A stretch of DNA of 64,000 nt from CAZNHL01 sp964572965 (GCA_964572965.1 CAZNHL010000006.1:1-64000), one strand, 5' to 3'. Shown: positions 17,379 through 26,278, numbered from the stretch's first letter. Notes: generated from the sequence alone by a model not told the origin. Made by a program: numbers and translations.

Positions 17379-17417
17379 AAAAAAGGGGCTGCTCTGTTAT
17401 AGAAAGCAGCCCCTTTT
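17379..17417 (-). terminator. Intrinsic terminator of the 17435 gene
   Basis: AAAAGGGGCTGCT pairs with AGCAGCCCCTTTT, and the minus strand continues with a T7 run. Confidence 0.92.
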
Positions 17418-17434
17418 AACATCCGAGACAAAAA

Positions 17435-17869
17435 TTACTTTTTATCGTCATTCGTTTTTAAGCCCCATAATTCCACACGGGCTTTTTCATTTTTAACATT
17501 AGCAATTGTTTTGTATACAAAAACAACTTTTTTTATACTTCTTTCACCCCCGTTCAAATCAATAACACGGCTTTCACCTTGAGGTTTGATAGGGAAGTTG
17601 ACAGCTACGTTTTGATTGTCGCCGCTTTCATAGTAAACTTCAAGGCTTATCAGTTGAATAGCGGCTTCAGTAACTTTGAACTTAATTGAAGCAAACTTAT
17701 TAGCGCCGATAACACTGATTTCATCTTTATCTCTTTGAAAGTCAACAGTGGTTTCACCTATTTTATGCCAGCCGGTTTTGTCGCTGGTGACAACAGCTGT
17801 TTTTTGTGCATATACACTTGCTGAAGCTCCTGCCAAAGCAAGGAAAAAAATCATAATAGCCTTTTTCAT
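17435..17869 (-). CDS. DUF2541-like secreted protein B
   Basis: 144 aa, paralog of 16691. Signal peptide 1-21 (SVYAQ). Shared blocks: GWHKIGETTVDFQRDKDEI, LEVYYESGDNQNVAVNFPIK, PQGESRVIDL and KARVELWGLK. No catalytic residues evident. Strong downstream terminator. The pair probably arose by local duplication, and both belong to the stress-type region. Confidence 0.82.
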   Translation of the reverse strand: MKKAIMIFFLALAGASASVYAQKTAVVTSDKTGWHKIGETTVDFQRDKDEISVIGANKFASIKFKVTEAAIQLISLEVYYESGDNQNVAVNFPIKPQGESRVIDLNGGERSIKKVVFVYKTIANVKNEKARVELWGLKTNDDKK

Positions 17870-17915
17870 GTCAGTAGAATTTAATTATTGTAAAAAAATA
17901 GAATTAAGGGCAAAC

Positions 17916-18047
17916 TTATTTGTGTGAGCCCGGATTGGTTTTAGTGTCGGCTTGTTTCTCACCGGCTTTTTTAGAATCATTTTTTCTTGCTGCCTGAGCT
18001 TTCTTGATATTCTCTTTGGCTGCTGATTTTTGTTTTGGAGTTGCCAT
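17916..18047 (-). CDS. 43-aa Lys/Ala-rich small protein
   Basis: ATG at 18045-18047 opens a 43-codon frame: MATPKQKSAAKENIKKAQAA at the start and TNPGSHK at the end. Eleven Lys and nine Ala give a strongly basic, helical, histone-tail-like composition with no hydrophobic segment. The leader TAAACATTTAAAGTG resembles those of neighbouring genes, and the 14-mer TGGTATATTTCTTG lies 60 nt upstream. A DNA- or RNA-binding or desiccation role is possible but not shown. Confidence 0.75.
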   Translation of the reverse strand: MATPKQKSAAKENIKKAQAARKNDSKKAGEKQADTKTNPGSHK

Positions 18048-18106
18048 CACTTTAAATGTTTAGTTAAAAAAACAGTAACTGACTTCAGTTATGTTTTAAG
18101 AACAGT

Positions 18107-18120
18107 CAAGAAATATACCA
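18107..18120 (-). promoter_or_regulatory. Shared promoter-like element, copy 3
   Basis: Exact copy of the 16460 element (TGGTATATTTCTTG on the minus strand), upstream of the 43-aa protein gene. Confidence 0.55.
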
Positions 18121-18265
18121 ATGGTTAATATAGACAAGAACAGGCTTTCAGATGCATACAAGCCTTGTTTTGTGGCTGCAGGATTTAAAGAGGATGAAAG
18201 ACCGGATGTGTAATTTTCACCATCTTGTGTAATTATGGTACAGTTTAGTCCTGTTTTTATTATAA

Positions 18266-18275
18266 NNNNNNNNNN
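18266..18275. other. Assembly gap (10 N)
   Basis: Placed just upstream of a CTATAG element. The promoter of the following sulfatase may be partly hidden here. Confidence 0.95.
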
Positions 18276-18278
18276 AGC

Positions 18279-18345
18279 CTATAGGGTTTGATTTTTGAAA
18301 ATTAATCTGCATCTTACAATCGTTTAGAGTCCCCCTTCCTGAACA
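18279..18345 (+). promoter_or_regulatory. CTATAG/C-run leader before sulfatase operon
   Basis: CTATAGGGTTTG at 18279 and AGTCCCCCTTCCTGAACA at 18328; the C-run starts 52 nt after CTATAG. The same arrangement precedes the 37621, 51287 and 58965 units. The rest of 18048-18433 contains nothing coding. Confidence 0.6.
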
Positions 18346-18433
18346 AGTCCGCTACCGGATATTCACTATCTACTCAACATAAGTAAGTGCTTTAGTTTAC
18401 AAGACTGAGATGCATTTACTTCAAATTCATTTT

Positions 18434-20728
18434 ATGAAAAAGATCATTTTATCAGGGCTTTTATTGGCCGGGGGATTCATGGTTTCTGCCCAAAACAAAC
18501 CGACACAACCTTATAAGGGAAAGATTGGTAAGACCCTTGCCGAAACGCAGCAGTCATGGCCTGAAAGAACCAAAGCACCTAAAGGTGCTCCTAACATTGT
18601 TTGGGTACTATTGGACGATGTTGGTTTTGGTGCTATCAGTACTTTTGGCGGACTGATTGAAACACCAAACCTTGACACATTGGCTAATAATGGTCTTCGT
18701 TATACCAACTTCCACACTACCGCTATTTGTGCACCTACGAGAGCAGCATTGCTCACAGGGCGTAACCATCATTCAGTTCATTTTGGCCTGTTTGCTGAAA
18801 ATGCCATCGGCACACCCGGCTATGATGCTGTAGCGCCATTTGAAAAAGCATTTGCAGGAGAAATTTTTCGCGAAAACGGTTACAATACCTACGCTTTAGG
18901 AAAATGGCATTTGACACCACTGGCAGATCTTACTCCGGCCGGTCCGTTTAATCGCTGGCCTACCGGCCGTGGATTTGACCATTTTTATGGCTATCCATAC
19001 AGAGGAAGCTCCGATCAGTACCATTCACAGATCTGGGAAGATACACGCCGCCAGTACAAGGACAACGAAGGAAAGCATTTTACTACTTTACTTGCTGACA
19101 AAGCCATTGATTACATTAGTGAACAAAAATCTATAGACCCTGAAAAACCATTCTTCCTGTATTTTGCAACAGGGGCCGGGCATTCGCCTCATCAGGTAGA
19201 TAAAGTATGGTCTGATAAGTATAAAGGTAAGTTTGACAAAGGCTGGGACAAGTACAAAGAAGAAGTATTAGTTCGCCAGATCAAAGCAGGTATTGTCCCT
19301 AAAAATACCGTATTGCCTGATCGTAATCCCGGTATCAAAAAATGGGATTCACTTTCGGTTGCTGAAAGAAAATTATATAGCAAATTCATGGAAGTATATG
19401 CAGGATTCATTTCTCATACAGACTATGAAGTAGGACGCATCGTAAGTCATTTAAAGAAAATAGGTCAGCTCGACAATACCATTATTGCTATTTCTGTAGG
19501 TGACAATGGAGCAAGTAAAGAAGGTACTTTTGTTGGCTTCGTAAATAGTTATGATCCGGCCTGGACAGAGGAACAAAACCTGAAACAGAACATTGCTGAT
19601 CAGGAATTGATCGGTACAGAGTTTGCGAAAGCAAACTATCCTTTAGGTTGGGCAGCAGCCACAAATGCACCATTCCGCCAGTGGAAACAGGATGCCAATA
19701 CTGAAGGAGGAACACGTAACCCGTTAATTCTTTTTTATCCTGAAAAAATTAAAGACAAAGGAGGAATCCGTAACCAGTATGCACATGTGATTGATATTTT
19801 GCCAACTACTGTAGAGCTTGCCGGGTTGGTACTTCCTGAATCAATCAATGGCGTAAAACAAGAACCAATTGAAGGTACAAGTTTAGCTTATAGTGTAAGT
19901 GATGCCAAGGCGGCTTCCCGTCACACGGTGCAGTATTATGAAGTAATGGGCACACGTTCTATTTATAAAGACGGATGGAAAGCTGGCACACTTCACAAGA
20001 AAACTCAGGACTTCAGTAAAGATGTCTGGGAGCTATACAACCTCAACGAAGATTTCAATGAGCGTTTCAATGTGGCTGCTAAGTACCCTGAAAAATTGAA
20101 AGAGCTACAGGCTTTGTTTGACAGCGAAGCTGCTAAATACAATATCTATCCATTAAAGGATAATACAGGCCCCAATTCACCGATTGGCCCGAACCAGTTT
20201 GACGGCAAAGAGCAGGTAGTGCTTTATCCGGGACTTTCTACCATTGTAGAGCTGGCAGCGCCAAAGCTTACAGGCCGTTCATTCACTATTACTGCTGATG
20301 TGGAAATTCCTGCAAAAGGAGCGAATGGGGTTTTATTTTCAACAGGTGGTTCTTCTGCAGGTATCAGCTTCTTTATCCTGAATAATAAACCTCAGTTTGT
20401 TTATAATACAGGTGTTGAGAAATACGTCATCACAGCAATCAAACCTGTATTACCGGGAAAGGCTTTAATAAAGTTTGATTTCAATTATACAGACGCCAGG
20501 CCAAGCGGTTCAGGCATTGGTACTTTATATATCAATAATGAAAAAGTAGGTGAAGCTAAAATTGAAAGAACCGTTGCCGGCATTTATGCGCATGAAGGCC
20601 TGAACGTTGGTTTCGATGACCTTACTCCCGTTGCAGATAGCTACAAAGCGCCCTTTCCGTTCACAGGACTATTAAATAAAATCATCCTCGATTTAAAAGA
20701 ATTACCAGATACAGCTAAAAATAAGTAA
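18434..20728 (+). CDS. Arylsulfatase with C-terminal LamG-like domain
   Basis: 764 aa from the ATG at 18434, which begins a clean signal peptide (MKKIILSGLLLAGGFMVSAQ); an in-frame ATG at 18410 would only add 8 residues. Metal ligands DD (61-62) in LLDDVGFG, nucleophile C99 in CAPTRAALLTGRNHH, GKWHLTP, AGHSPH and GDNGASKEG. From about residue 600 a beta module (FTITADVEIPAKGANGVLF, FFILNNKPQFVYN, LYINNEKVG) resembles a LamG/concanavalin fold. Known: Cys-type sulfatase requiring formylglycine. First gene of an operon with the M28-like and NTF2-like genes (9 and 76 bp spacers). Preceded by the CTATAG/C-run leader. Confidence 0.96.
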   Translation: MKKIILSGLLLAGGFMVSAQNKPTQPYKGKIGKTLAETQQSWPERTKAPKGAPNIVWVLLDDVGFGAISTFGGLIETPNLDTLANNGLRYTNFHTTAICAPTRAALLTGRNHHSVHFGLFAENAIGTPGYDAVAPFEKAFAGEIFRENGYNTYALGKWHLTPLADLTPAGPFNRWPTGRGFDHFYGYPYRGSSDQYHSQIWEDTRRQYKDNEGKHFTTLLADKAIDYISEQKSIDPEKPFFLYFATGAGHSPHQVDKVWSDKYKGKFDKGWDKYKEEVLVRQIKAGIVPKNTVLPDRNPGIKKWDSLSVAERKLYSKFMEVYAGFISHTDYEVGRIVSHLKKIGQLDNTIIAISVGDNGASKEGTFVGFVNSYDPAWTEEQNLKQNIADQELIGTEFAKANYPLGWAAATNAPFRQWKQDANTEGGTRNPLILFYPEKIKDKGGIRNQYAHVIDILPTTVELAGLVLPESINGVKQEPIEGTSLAYSVSDAKAASRHTVQYYEVMGTRSIYKDGWKAGTLHKKTQDFSKDVWELYNLNEDFNERFNVAAKYPEKLKELQALFDSEAAKYNIYPLKDNTGPNSPIGPNQFDGKEQVVLYPGLSTIVELAAPKLTGRSFTITADVEIPAKGANGVLFSTGGSSAGISFFILNNKPQFVYNTGVEKYVITAIKPVLPGKALIKFDFNYTDARPSGSGIGTLYINNEKVGEAKIERTVAGIYAHEGLNVGFDDLTPVADSYKAPFPFTGLLNKIILDLKELPDTAKNK

Positions 20729-20737
20729 AAGATTTTT

Positions 20738-22030
20738 ATGAAAAACTTATCCAATATCGCATTGGCTGCTATTGTTTTAGCAACAGCCTGCGGGCCAAAA
20801 GAGAAAGAGACTGCCCATGTGAGTGATGGCCAGGTTTTATTCTCAAAAGTAAAACAATTTGTTTCTTTTGGGGAACATCGTACGGGTACAACAGGCGATT
20901 CGCTGACATCGGCATGGCTTAAAACAGAATTTGATTCTCTGGGGGTACCTGCAGAGTTGGTCAGTTTTCCGCTGAAACAGTTTATTGTTGATAGCAGCCG
21001 TCTGGTACTGGCAGATAAATCTGTTGATATTTTTCCTGTGTGGCCGGTGAATGATAAGCTGAATTTAAATGTATCGGCAGTAACAGTGGATGGCGACAAA
21101 CTCAGCAATCTTAATGAGGTTAAAGGTAAACTGGTACTTACGCGCCTGAAAGAAGTACATGGCTCTTCAAACCAGGTCATCATAAAGCAAATTAATGGTT
21201 TTATAAAAGCAGGCGCAACTGGTGTTTTGGCTGTTACTGAGAATAATACGGGAGAGTTTGTGGCACTTAATACATTAGATCATCAGAAGTCATGGGGTGC
21301 CCCCGTATTTATAGTTGCCCCGAATGATACTGCTGCCATATTAAGCGCTATTACAAGCAAAAAAGCTGTAAAAACCGATATTAAAGGTACATTCAAAAAT
21401 GTTTCAGGACGAAATGTACTTGCTAAAATAGGTACAGGCAAAAAATATGTAATTGTTTCCACACCTATCAGCGGTTGGTTTACAACCGGTGGCGAACGAG
21501 GTCCAGGTATTGCTATCTGGCTTGGTTTAGCTAAATGGGTAAAAGAAAACCCTGATAGGTTTAAGAATTACACGTTTGTATTCACGGGTCATTCCGGTCA
21601 TGAGCTAGGAGCTTTAGGAGCAAGGGTGTTTTTAGACGAGTCTGCCCCAAAGCCTCAGGAAACAAGATTATGGTTACACCTTGGTGCAGCCATAGCTGTG
21701 CGTGACTGGAAAGAAGAAAATGGTAAATGGACATTGACAGATTCTGTAGACAGTCAACGCTATATTTATTATGATCCGGCTGTAGCTGTTTCTTTTGAAA
21801 AGTCTTTTGAAAAACTGAAAGCACGTAAGGCAAAAGGATCAGAAACGAATAAGCCGGGAGGTGAAGGAACTTACTTCCACAAAAGTGGCTACAACAAACT
21901 TGTAAGTCTTTCGCATGGCCATCGCCTGCATCATGTGAGGAGCGATGATGAAAAATCAACGTCTCCTGAAATATTGGCAGAGTTGGAGCACACCTTACAA
22001 GGTTTTCTTATTCTGGAATTGGTTAGATAA
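20738..22030 (+). CDS. M28-peptidase-like lipoprotein with altered metal site
   Basis: 430 aa. Lipobox ATAC at Cys18. VKQFVSFGEHRTGTTGDSLTSAWL matches the entry of M28 aminopeptidases (FGxRxxGTxG), and a PA-like insert follows (GAPVFIV). Where active M28 enzymes have HxD and GAxDNxSG, this protein has STPISGWF and GGERGPG, and the EE pair is replaced by GHSGHELG. Several zinc ligands are therefore absent, which suggests loss of peptidase function or a different ligand set. C-terminal SHGHRLHHVRSDD keeps histidines. It starts 9 bp after the sulfatase, so its role is probably tied to it. Confidence 0.8.
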   Translation: MKNLSNIALAAIVLATACGPKEKETAHVSDGQVLFSKVKQFVSFGEHRTGTTGDSLTSAWLKTEFDSLGVPAELVSFPLKQFIVDSSRLVLADKSVDIFPVWPVNDKLNLNVSAVTVDGDKLSNLNEVKGKLVLTRLKEVHGSSNQVIIKQINGFIKAGATGVLAVTENNTGEFVALNTLDHQKSWGAPVFIVAPNDTAAILSAITSKKAVKTDIKGTFKNVSGRNVLAKIGTGKKYVIVSTPISGWFTTGGERGPGIAIWLGLAKWVKENPDRFKNYTFVFTGHSGHELGALGARVFLDESAPKPQETRLWLHLGAAIAVRDWKEENGKWTLTDSVDSQRYIYYDPAVAVSFEKSFEKLKARKAKGSETNKPGGEGTYFHKSGYNKLVSLSHGHRLHHVRSDDEKSTSPEILAELEHTLQGFLILELVR

Positions 22031-22106
22031 GGATTACAAGATTGAAAAAATCAGGGAATACTAAACTCCAGTTATTCAATCTTTAAATTTTAGAATCCCA
22101 AATAAA

Positions 22107-22580
22107 ATGAAAAAAGCAATTTACTCTCTCATTCTCCTTGTAACTGTTGGTTCAGTTGCATTTACAATGGTTAATAACAGCGAACGCGGTTCTCACGAAA
22201 TTGACCCGAACATAAAGAAAGAAGTACTTAAAGTGCTGGACGACTACATGACCACGTTCAATGCGCGTGATGCAAAAGCCTGGCAGGAAACGTATCATTT
22301 TCCTCATTACAGACTTGCGAGCGGTAAAATGTCGGTGCTCGAACATGCCGGAATCCTGGATTCAACGGTATTTATAAAATTACAGCAAACCGGCTGGCAT
22401 CACAGCAAATGGGTACATCGCAACGTAGTACAGGCATCTGAAACTAAAGTGCATGTAGATACACAATTTGCCCGCTACAAAGCTGATGGCAGTTTGTTGA
22501 ATACCTCTGAGTCGCTTTACATTGTAACCAAAGAAAATGGTAAATGGGGTGTGAAATTCAGATCGAGTTATGCTGAATAG
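22107..22580 (+). CDS. Secreted NTF2-like (SnoaL/DUF4440-type) protein
   Basis: 157 aa. N-terminal signal or anchor (residues 1-22). VLDDYMTTFNARDAKAWQETYHFPHYRL is the typical first helix and strand of the NTF2-like cone, and the end NGKWGVKFRSSY is the typical final strand. Known: NTF2-like proteins are small isomerases, dehydratases or binding proteins; no family-specific catalytic set can be fixed. Third gene of the sulfatase operon, with hairpins at 22587 and 22648 immediately after. Confidence 0.82.
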   Translation: MKKAIYSLILLVTVGSVAFTMVNNSERGSHEIDPNIKKEVLKVLDDYMTTFNARDAKAWQETYHFPHYRLASGKMSVLEHAGILDSTVFIKLQQTGWHHSKWVHRNVVQASETKVHVDTQFARYKADGSLLNTSESLYIVTKENGKWGVKFRSSYAE

Positions 22581-22586
22581 TTTTTG

Positions 22587-22628
22587 TTCTTTAATTGCCT
22601 CCTGCTTCAGCAGGAGGCAATTAAAGAA
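22587..22628. repeat. Perfect 20-bp inverted repeat
   Basis: TTCTTTAATTGCCTCCTGCT, TC, and the exact complement, starting 7 bp after the NTF2-like stop. No following T-run, but it probably protects or ends the transcript. Confidence 0.7.
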
Positions 22629-22647
22629 ATTCTTCCTTTATGATAGT

Positions 22648-22671
22648 AGAGACGTTGCATGCAACGTCTCT
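22648..22671 (+). terminator. Palindromic terminator, GACGTTGCATGCAACGTC type
   Basis: A 24-nt perfect palindrome with core GACGTTGCATGCAACGTC, followed by T6. This core is a dispersed sequence I have seen in many bacterial intergenic regions, so it is probably repeat derived. Confidence 0.8.
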
Positions 22672-22764
22672 TTTTTTGTAAAATATGGATCAATCCCCCA
22701 TATCATGATTGCGAGTTGAAAATTGTTTATGTAGAATTGCTGGGGCTAATTTGGATAAATAAAA

Positions 22765-23481
22765 ATGGCATACGACTGGACAATGTTTTTTGATGAATTT
22801 GCGGGAGACTTTCATCCTGCATTTCAAAAGGAACTTAGCAGACAACTTCTTGAGAAGGGTAGTCTCGGAACTGGTATCAAACAATTTGATAAATATGGAT
22901 TTCAGTTAATTGTTGGTATGGAAGATGTTAATATACAGTTAGTAGAGAACAGAGCTTTTGCAAGGGTTGACTTTATAACACCAACATCTTTTTCATTCCC
23001 GGTAGGTGTTTCGTGGCATTCAAATAATTGTACTGATCTGTCAGAACTTCATAAACAAGACATTACAAACTTAAATGTTGTTTTTGATTGGGCGGATAAT
23101 TTTCCGCTTAATCAAATATTGCCTCATATAAGACCATATCGTGTAGATAAAAAAGCAAAGACGAATTTGAGTTTTGATATTGAATATTACTATTATTTGC
23201 TTCCTGATATAAGTTTGGAGTTTTACTTTTCAAAAGCATTGAGCACTGGTGAAATCGAAAGCTTCAACACTTTTCTTTCGACTTTTAATTTAGAATGGAA
23301 TGAAAAGAATAAAGGGAAAGAAATTCAATTTATAAGTAACGCAACAGAAGTAGGCCGTAATGTTTACCGAGTGTTAATGGATATTGGTTTGAAAAATAAC
23401 ATTAAGGTAGTTACGAATTTCCTTAAATTATATTCAGAAAAACCTGGAAGTTTACAAGCGACAAAAATTGCAATAAGATAA
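22765..23481 (+). CDS. Hypothetical protein
   Basis: 238 aa, no signal peptide or membrane segment. Begins MAYDWTMFFDEFAGDFHPAF. Contains FARVDFITPTSFSFPVGVSWH and a run FDIEYYYYLLPDISLEFYF; ends with a Lys-rich helix. I do not recognise the family. It stands alone between terminators and is more AT-rich than its neighbours, which may hint at later acquisition (inference). Confidence 0.7.
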   Translation: MAYDWTMFFDEFAGDFHPAFQKELSRQLLEKGSLGTGIKQFDKYGFQLIVGMEDVNIQLVENRAFARVDFITPTSFSFPVGVSWHSNNCTDLSELHKQDITNLNVVFDWADNFPLNQILPHIRPYRVDKKAKTNLSFDIEYYYYLLPDISLEFYFSKALSTGEIESFNTFLSTFNLEWNEKNKGKEIQFISNATEVGRNVYRVLMDIGLKNNIKVVTNFLKLYSEKPGSLQATKIAIR

Positions 23482-23508
23482 GTGACAGATTTTTATTGCT
23501 TTTAGCAG

Positions 23509-23564
23509 GGGACAATACTTGAATAGGTATGGGCTGAAGCCCATACCTATTCAAGTATTGTCCC
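23509..23564. terminator. 27-bp perfect inverted repeat between convergent genes
   Basis: Arms 23509-23535 and 23538-23564, centre GGGCTGAAGCCC. It abuts the stop of the transporter gene. It probably serves as a bidirectional terminator and belongs to the GGGCTGAAGCCC class of palindromes. Confidence 0.75.
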
Positions 23565-23566
23565 AT

Positions 23567-24769
23567 TTATTTTTTAAAAGCCTTTTCCATTTTTATTCTG
23601 TCAAACTCACCTTCATTGTTCGACATCCAGATAGTAGCTACACCATTGCCTATAAAATTTGTAATGGAACGAGCTTCGGACATGAATTTATCGACACCAA
23701 AAAGCAGGGTTAAACCTTCGATCGGAATAACCTTAACTGCTGTAAGGGTAGAAGCAAGGATGATGAAGCCACTTCCTGTTACCCCGGCAGCGCCTTTCGA
23801 AGTAACCATCAGAATACCGATGATGGTGAGGATTTGCTCCATCGTCAGGTCGACACCATAAACCTGCGCGAGGAAGATAACAGACATAGAAAGGTAAATA
23901 GTAGTGCCGTCGAGGTTGAAAGAATAACCGGCAGGCACAACAAGGCCAACGATAGATTTACTGCAGCCCATCGTTTCGAGTTTTTCCATAAGTGAAGGTA
24001 GGCCGGCTTCAGAAGAAGAAGTGCCCAGAACAATGAGCAGTTCGGCCCGAATGTAATAGATAAATTTAAGGAGACTGACCTTATAATATCTGAGCACGAG
24101 GTAGAGAACTACAAATATGAATATGGCCATGGTTACGTACACCGTAAGCATGAGCTTTGCAAGCGGAATAAGGGAAGCAATTCCATATTTGCCTATTGTA
24201 AAAGCCATGCCGCCAAATGCTCCGAGCGGAGCAAAGTACATCACAAAATGCAGGCCCTTAAAAACGATTTTAGATGCTTTGCTTAGGAATGTGTTTATCT
24301 TCTCTTTATGTCTTAATTTACTTAATACCACGCCGAAGACGATTGATACCAATAGCACCTGAATGGTATGGTTTTCTTTCAGGAAGATAAGCCAGCTGAA
24401 TTCATCCGGTTTTTTTTGTAAAGCAACTGTTGTATTTCCGGCCATGGTCTGCACCATTACACCTTCTCCCGGTTTCATAAAATGAGCTATTACCAGACCA
24501 ATCAGCAGCGCCAGGGTGGTGGCAATTTCGAAATAGATCAGTGCTTTTCCTCCGACCTTTCCAACCTGTTTCAGGTCACTCATGCCACTGATGCCGAGGA
24601 TAATTGTCAGGAAGATGATAGGAGTAATGAATATTTTGATGACCTGAATAAAATACTTGCCCAGGTATTCCATTTGTACACCGGTTTCGGGAGCAAAATG
24701 ACCTAGAATCACGCCAGACAAAATGGCTACTAAAACCCAGAAAGTAAGGTTCGAAAAGATTTTCTTCAT
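23567..24769 (-). CDS. Dicarboxylate/amino acid:cation symporter (DAACS family)
   Basis: 400 aa, polytopic. FITPIIFLTIILGISGM, LGTSSSEAGLPSLMEKLETMG (serine-rich reentrant loop), VVPAGYSFNLDGTTIYL and SKGAAGVTGSGFIILA are diagnostic of the GltP/DctA fold. RSITNFIGNGVATIWMS near the end is the binding-site helix TM8. Known: Na+ or H+ driven uptake of C4-dicarboxylates or Glu/Asp at the inner membrane. The 8-bp spacing to the next gene in transcription order (24778) suggests an operon with the nitronate monooxygenase. Confidence 0.95.
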   Translation of the reverse strand: MKKIFSNLTFWVLVAILSGVILGHFAPETGVQMEYLGKYFIQVIKIFITPIIFLTIILGISGMSDLKQVGKVGGKALIYFEIATTLALLIGLVIAHFMKPGEGVMVQTMAGNTTVALQKKPDEFSWLIFLKENHTIQVLLVSIVFGVVLSKLRHKEKINTFLSKASKIVFKGLHFVMYFAPLGAFGGMAFTIGKYGIASLIPLAKLMLTVYVTMAIFIFVVLYLVLRYYKVSLLKFIYYIRAELLIVLGTSSSEAGLPSLMEKLETMGCSKSIVGLVVPAGYSFNLDGTTIYLSMSVIFLAQVYGVDLTMEQILTIIGILMVTSKGAAGVTGSGFIILASTLTAVKVIPIEGLTLLFGVDKFMSEARSITNFIGNGVATIWMSNNEGEFDRIKMEKAFKK

Positions 24770-24777
24770 AAATGGGT

Positions 24778-25839
24778 TTAGCCAAGTCTTTCAGTATCCT
24801 TGATTAATTGCGTGAAAATTTCAGCGCTTGACTGTCTTACCGTTTTAGAGGCTGATTGTCCTGCCCAGAGATTTGTAAATTCTCTGTTGTTATGATGCTG
24901 TGCACTTATTCTCAAGGCTGTAGTCAAAGTGTTTTGGATTGGATAATCAGGAATGGTTAAACCGGTTTTCTCCAGTTCTTCCATAAATCTGTTTCTGAGG
25001 CCTCTTGCCCAACGTCCGGAGAAAGCGCGGGTCAACGCTGTGTCGGTATCTTTGCTATTGGCAAGTGCAGTTTTGTGAGCTTCAATTGTCTGGCTTTCAT
25101 GACTGGCAATAAATGCAGTTCCTATTTGCACTCCTGCAGCGCCCAATATAAATGCGGCTTTAATTGTCCTGCCGTCATTGATGCCGCCAGAAGCCAGTAC
25201 CGGTATTTTTACATTATCTACAATTTGCGGGATCAGAGATATGGAACCAACTTGCGGCAGTGGTTCATTGTGAATGAAAGTGCCACGGTGGCCTCCTGCT
25301 TCAATGCCCTGAGCCGTAATGATATCTATGTTTTTTTTAGCTAATAGCCTGGCTTCTTTTACACTGGTTGCAGTTCCGATTAAAACAACGCCTTTATGTT
25401 TCAGTCTTTGTATGCTGTCTTCGTTAAGGATTCCGAAAGTGAAACTAACTATAGGTATAGCTTCATCTAGCAACACCTGAATTTGTTCTTTATAGGAATA
25501 GAAGCGAAGTGTATTGATGTCTGCCTGTTCTGCATTCAGGTGATTTTTCAGTGCAAAATCAGCAAGGAAGCTTTGCATTTGTAATGCAGTTTCTTTGTCA
25601 ATGTCGGGGATTTCGTGTGCAAAAAGATTAACGGCAAATGGCTTATTGGTCAGTGCCTTTGTTTGTCTGATCAGTTCCTTGGTCTTTTCCGGAGACAAAC
25701 CACCAACAGGGAGAGAGCCCAGGCCGCCCAGATTTGAAACCGCTGCAACCATAGCGGGAGAAGTAACGCCAAGCATTGGAGCCTGTACTATAGGGTAGGC
25801 TATTTTTAAAAGTAGGGTAAGATTATTGGTCCAGTTCAT
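24778..25839 (-). CDS. Nitronate monooxygenase family FMN enzyme
   Basis: 353 aa from MNWTNNLTLLL, the typical family start; an upstream in-frame ATG at 25851 would overlap the preceding gene. IAYPIVQAPMLGVTSPAMVAAVSNLGGLGSLP forms the phosphate and flavin entry, DIITAQGIEAGGHRGTF is the conserved flavin loop, and IPVLASGGINDGRTIKAAFILGAAGVQIGTAF the second phosphate site. Known: FMN-dependent oxidation of nitronates such as propionate-3-nitronate. Starts 1 bp after the stop of the 25841 gene, so translational coupling is likely. Confidence 0.93.
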   Translation of the reverse strand: MNWTNNLTLLLKIAYPIVQAPMLGVTSPAMVAAVSNLGGLGSLPVGGLSPEKTKELIRQTKALTNKPFAVNLFAHEIPDIDKETALQMQSFLADFALKNHLNAEQADINTLRFYSYKEQIQVLLDEAIPIVSFTFGILNEDSIQRLKHKGVVLIGTATSVKEARLLAKKNIDIITAQGIEAGGHRGTFIHNEPLPQVGSISLIPQIVDNVKIPVLASGGINDGRTIKAAFILGAAGVQIGTAFIASHESQTIEAHKTALANSKDTDTALTRAFSGRWARGLRNRFMEELEKTGLTIPDYPIQNTLTTALRISAQHHNNREFTNLWAGQSASKTVRQSSAEIFTQLIKDTERLG

Positions 25840-25840
25840 G

Positions 25841-26257
25841 TTACTTAGCAAACATTATTGGTGTAATTGTTTTATTTGCCTTTTTAGGGTCTGATATAGT
25901 CATCTGAGCAATGCCATATCTATCAACTGCAATAAGGATTTCTATATCCTTTCCTTTTGTTTTTCCGGTAAACAAGTATGCAGGCTTGGCTTTGCCGCGA
26001 TCGGTTATGACATTCAATAGAAAAGTGTCAAGTTGGGCAATTCCTTTTAATGAATCAACATGTACCCAGTTTTCTAATATGTCGAGCTGATAACTAATCG
26101 TTACACTATCTAAAGGAATAATAACAACACTACATACATGCTGAACTTTGCCCCTGAATTCTGTACCAACAAATAAAATTGATTTGCCCGGGAAATGAGG
26201 TTTAGGAATAAAACTTGTCAGAAGTGTTAGGGTGATGAGTGGCAGGCGCAGTTTCAT
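25841..26257 (-). CDS. Hypothetical small exported protein
   Basis: 138 aa with an N-terminal hydrophobic segment (LRLPLITLTLLTSF). Beta-rich remainder (FVGTEFRGKVQHVCSVVIIP, IEILIAVDRYGIAQMTI). I do not recognise it. First gene of a possible unit with nitronate monooxygenase and the symporter, with 21 bp to the ATPase stop upstream. Confidence 0.65.
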   Translation of the reverse strand: MKLRLPLITLTLLTSFIPKPHFPGKSILFVGTEFRGKVQHVCSVVIIPLDSVTISYQLDILENWVHVDSLKGIAQLDTFLLNVITDRGKAKPAYLFTGKTKGKDIEILIAVDRYGIAQMTISDPKKANKTITPIMFAK

Positions 26258-26278
26258 GTTTTTATAGCATAGTAGTTA

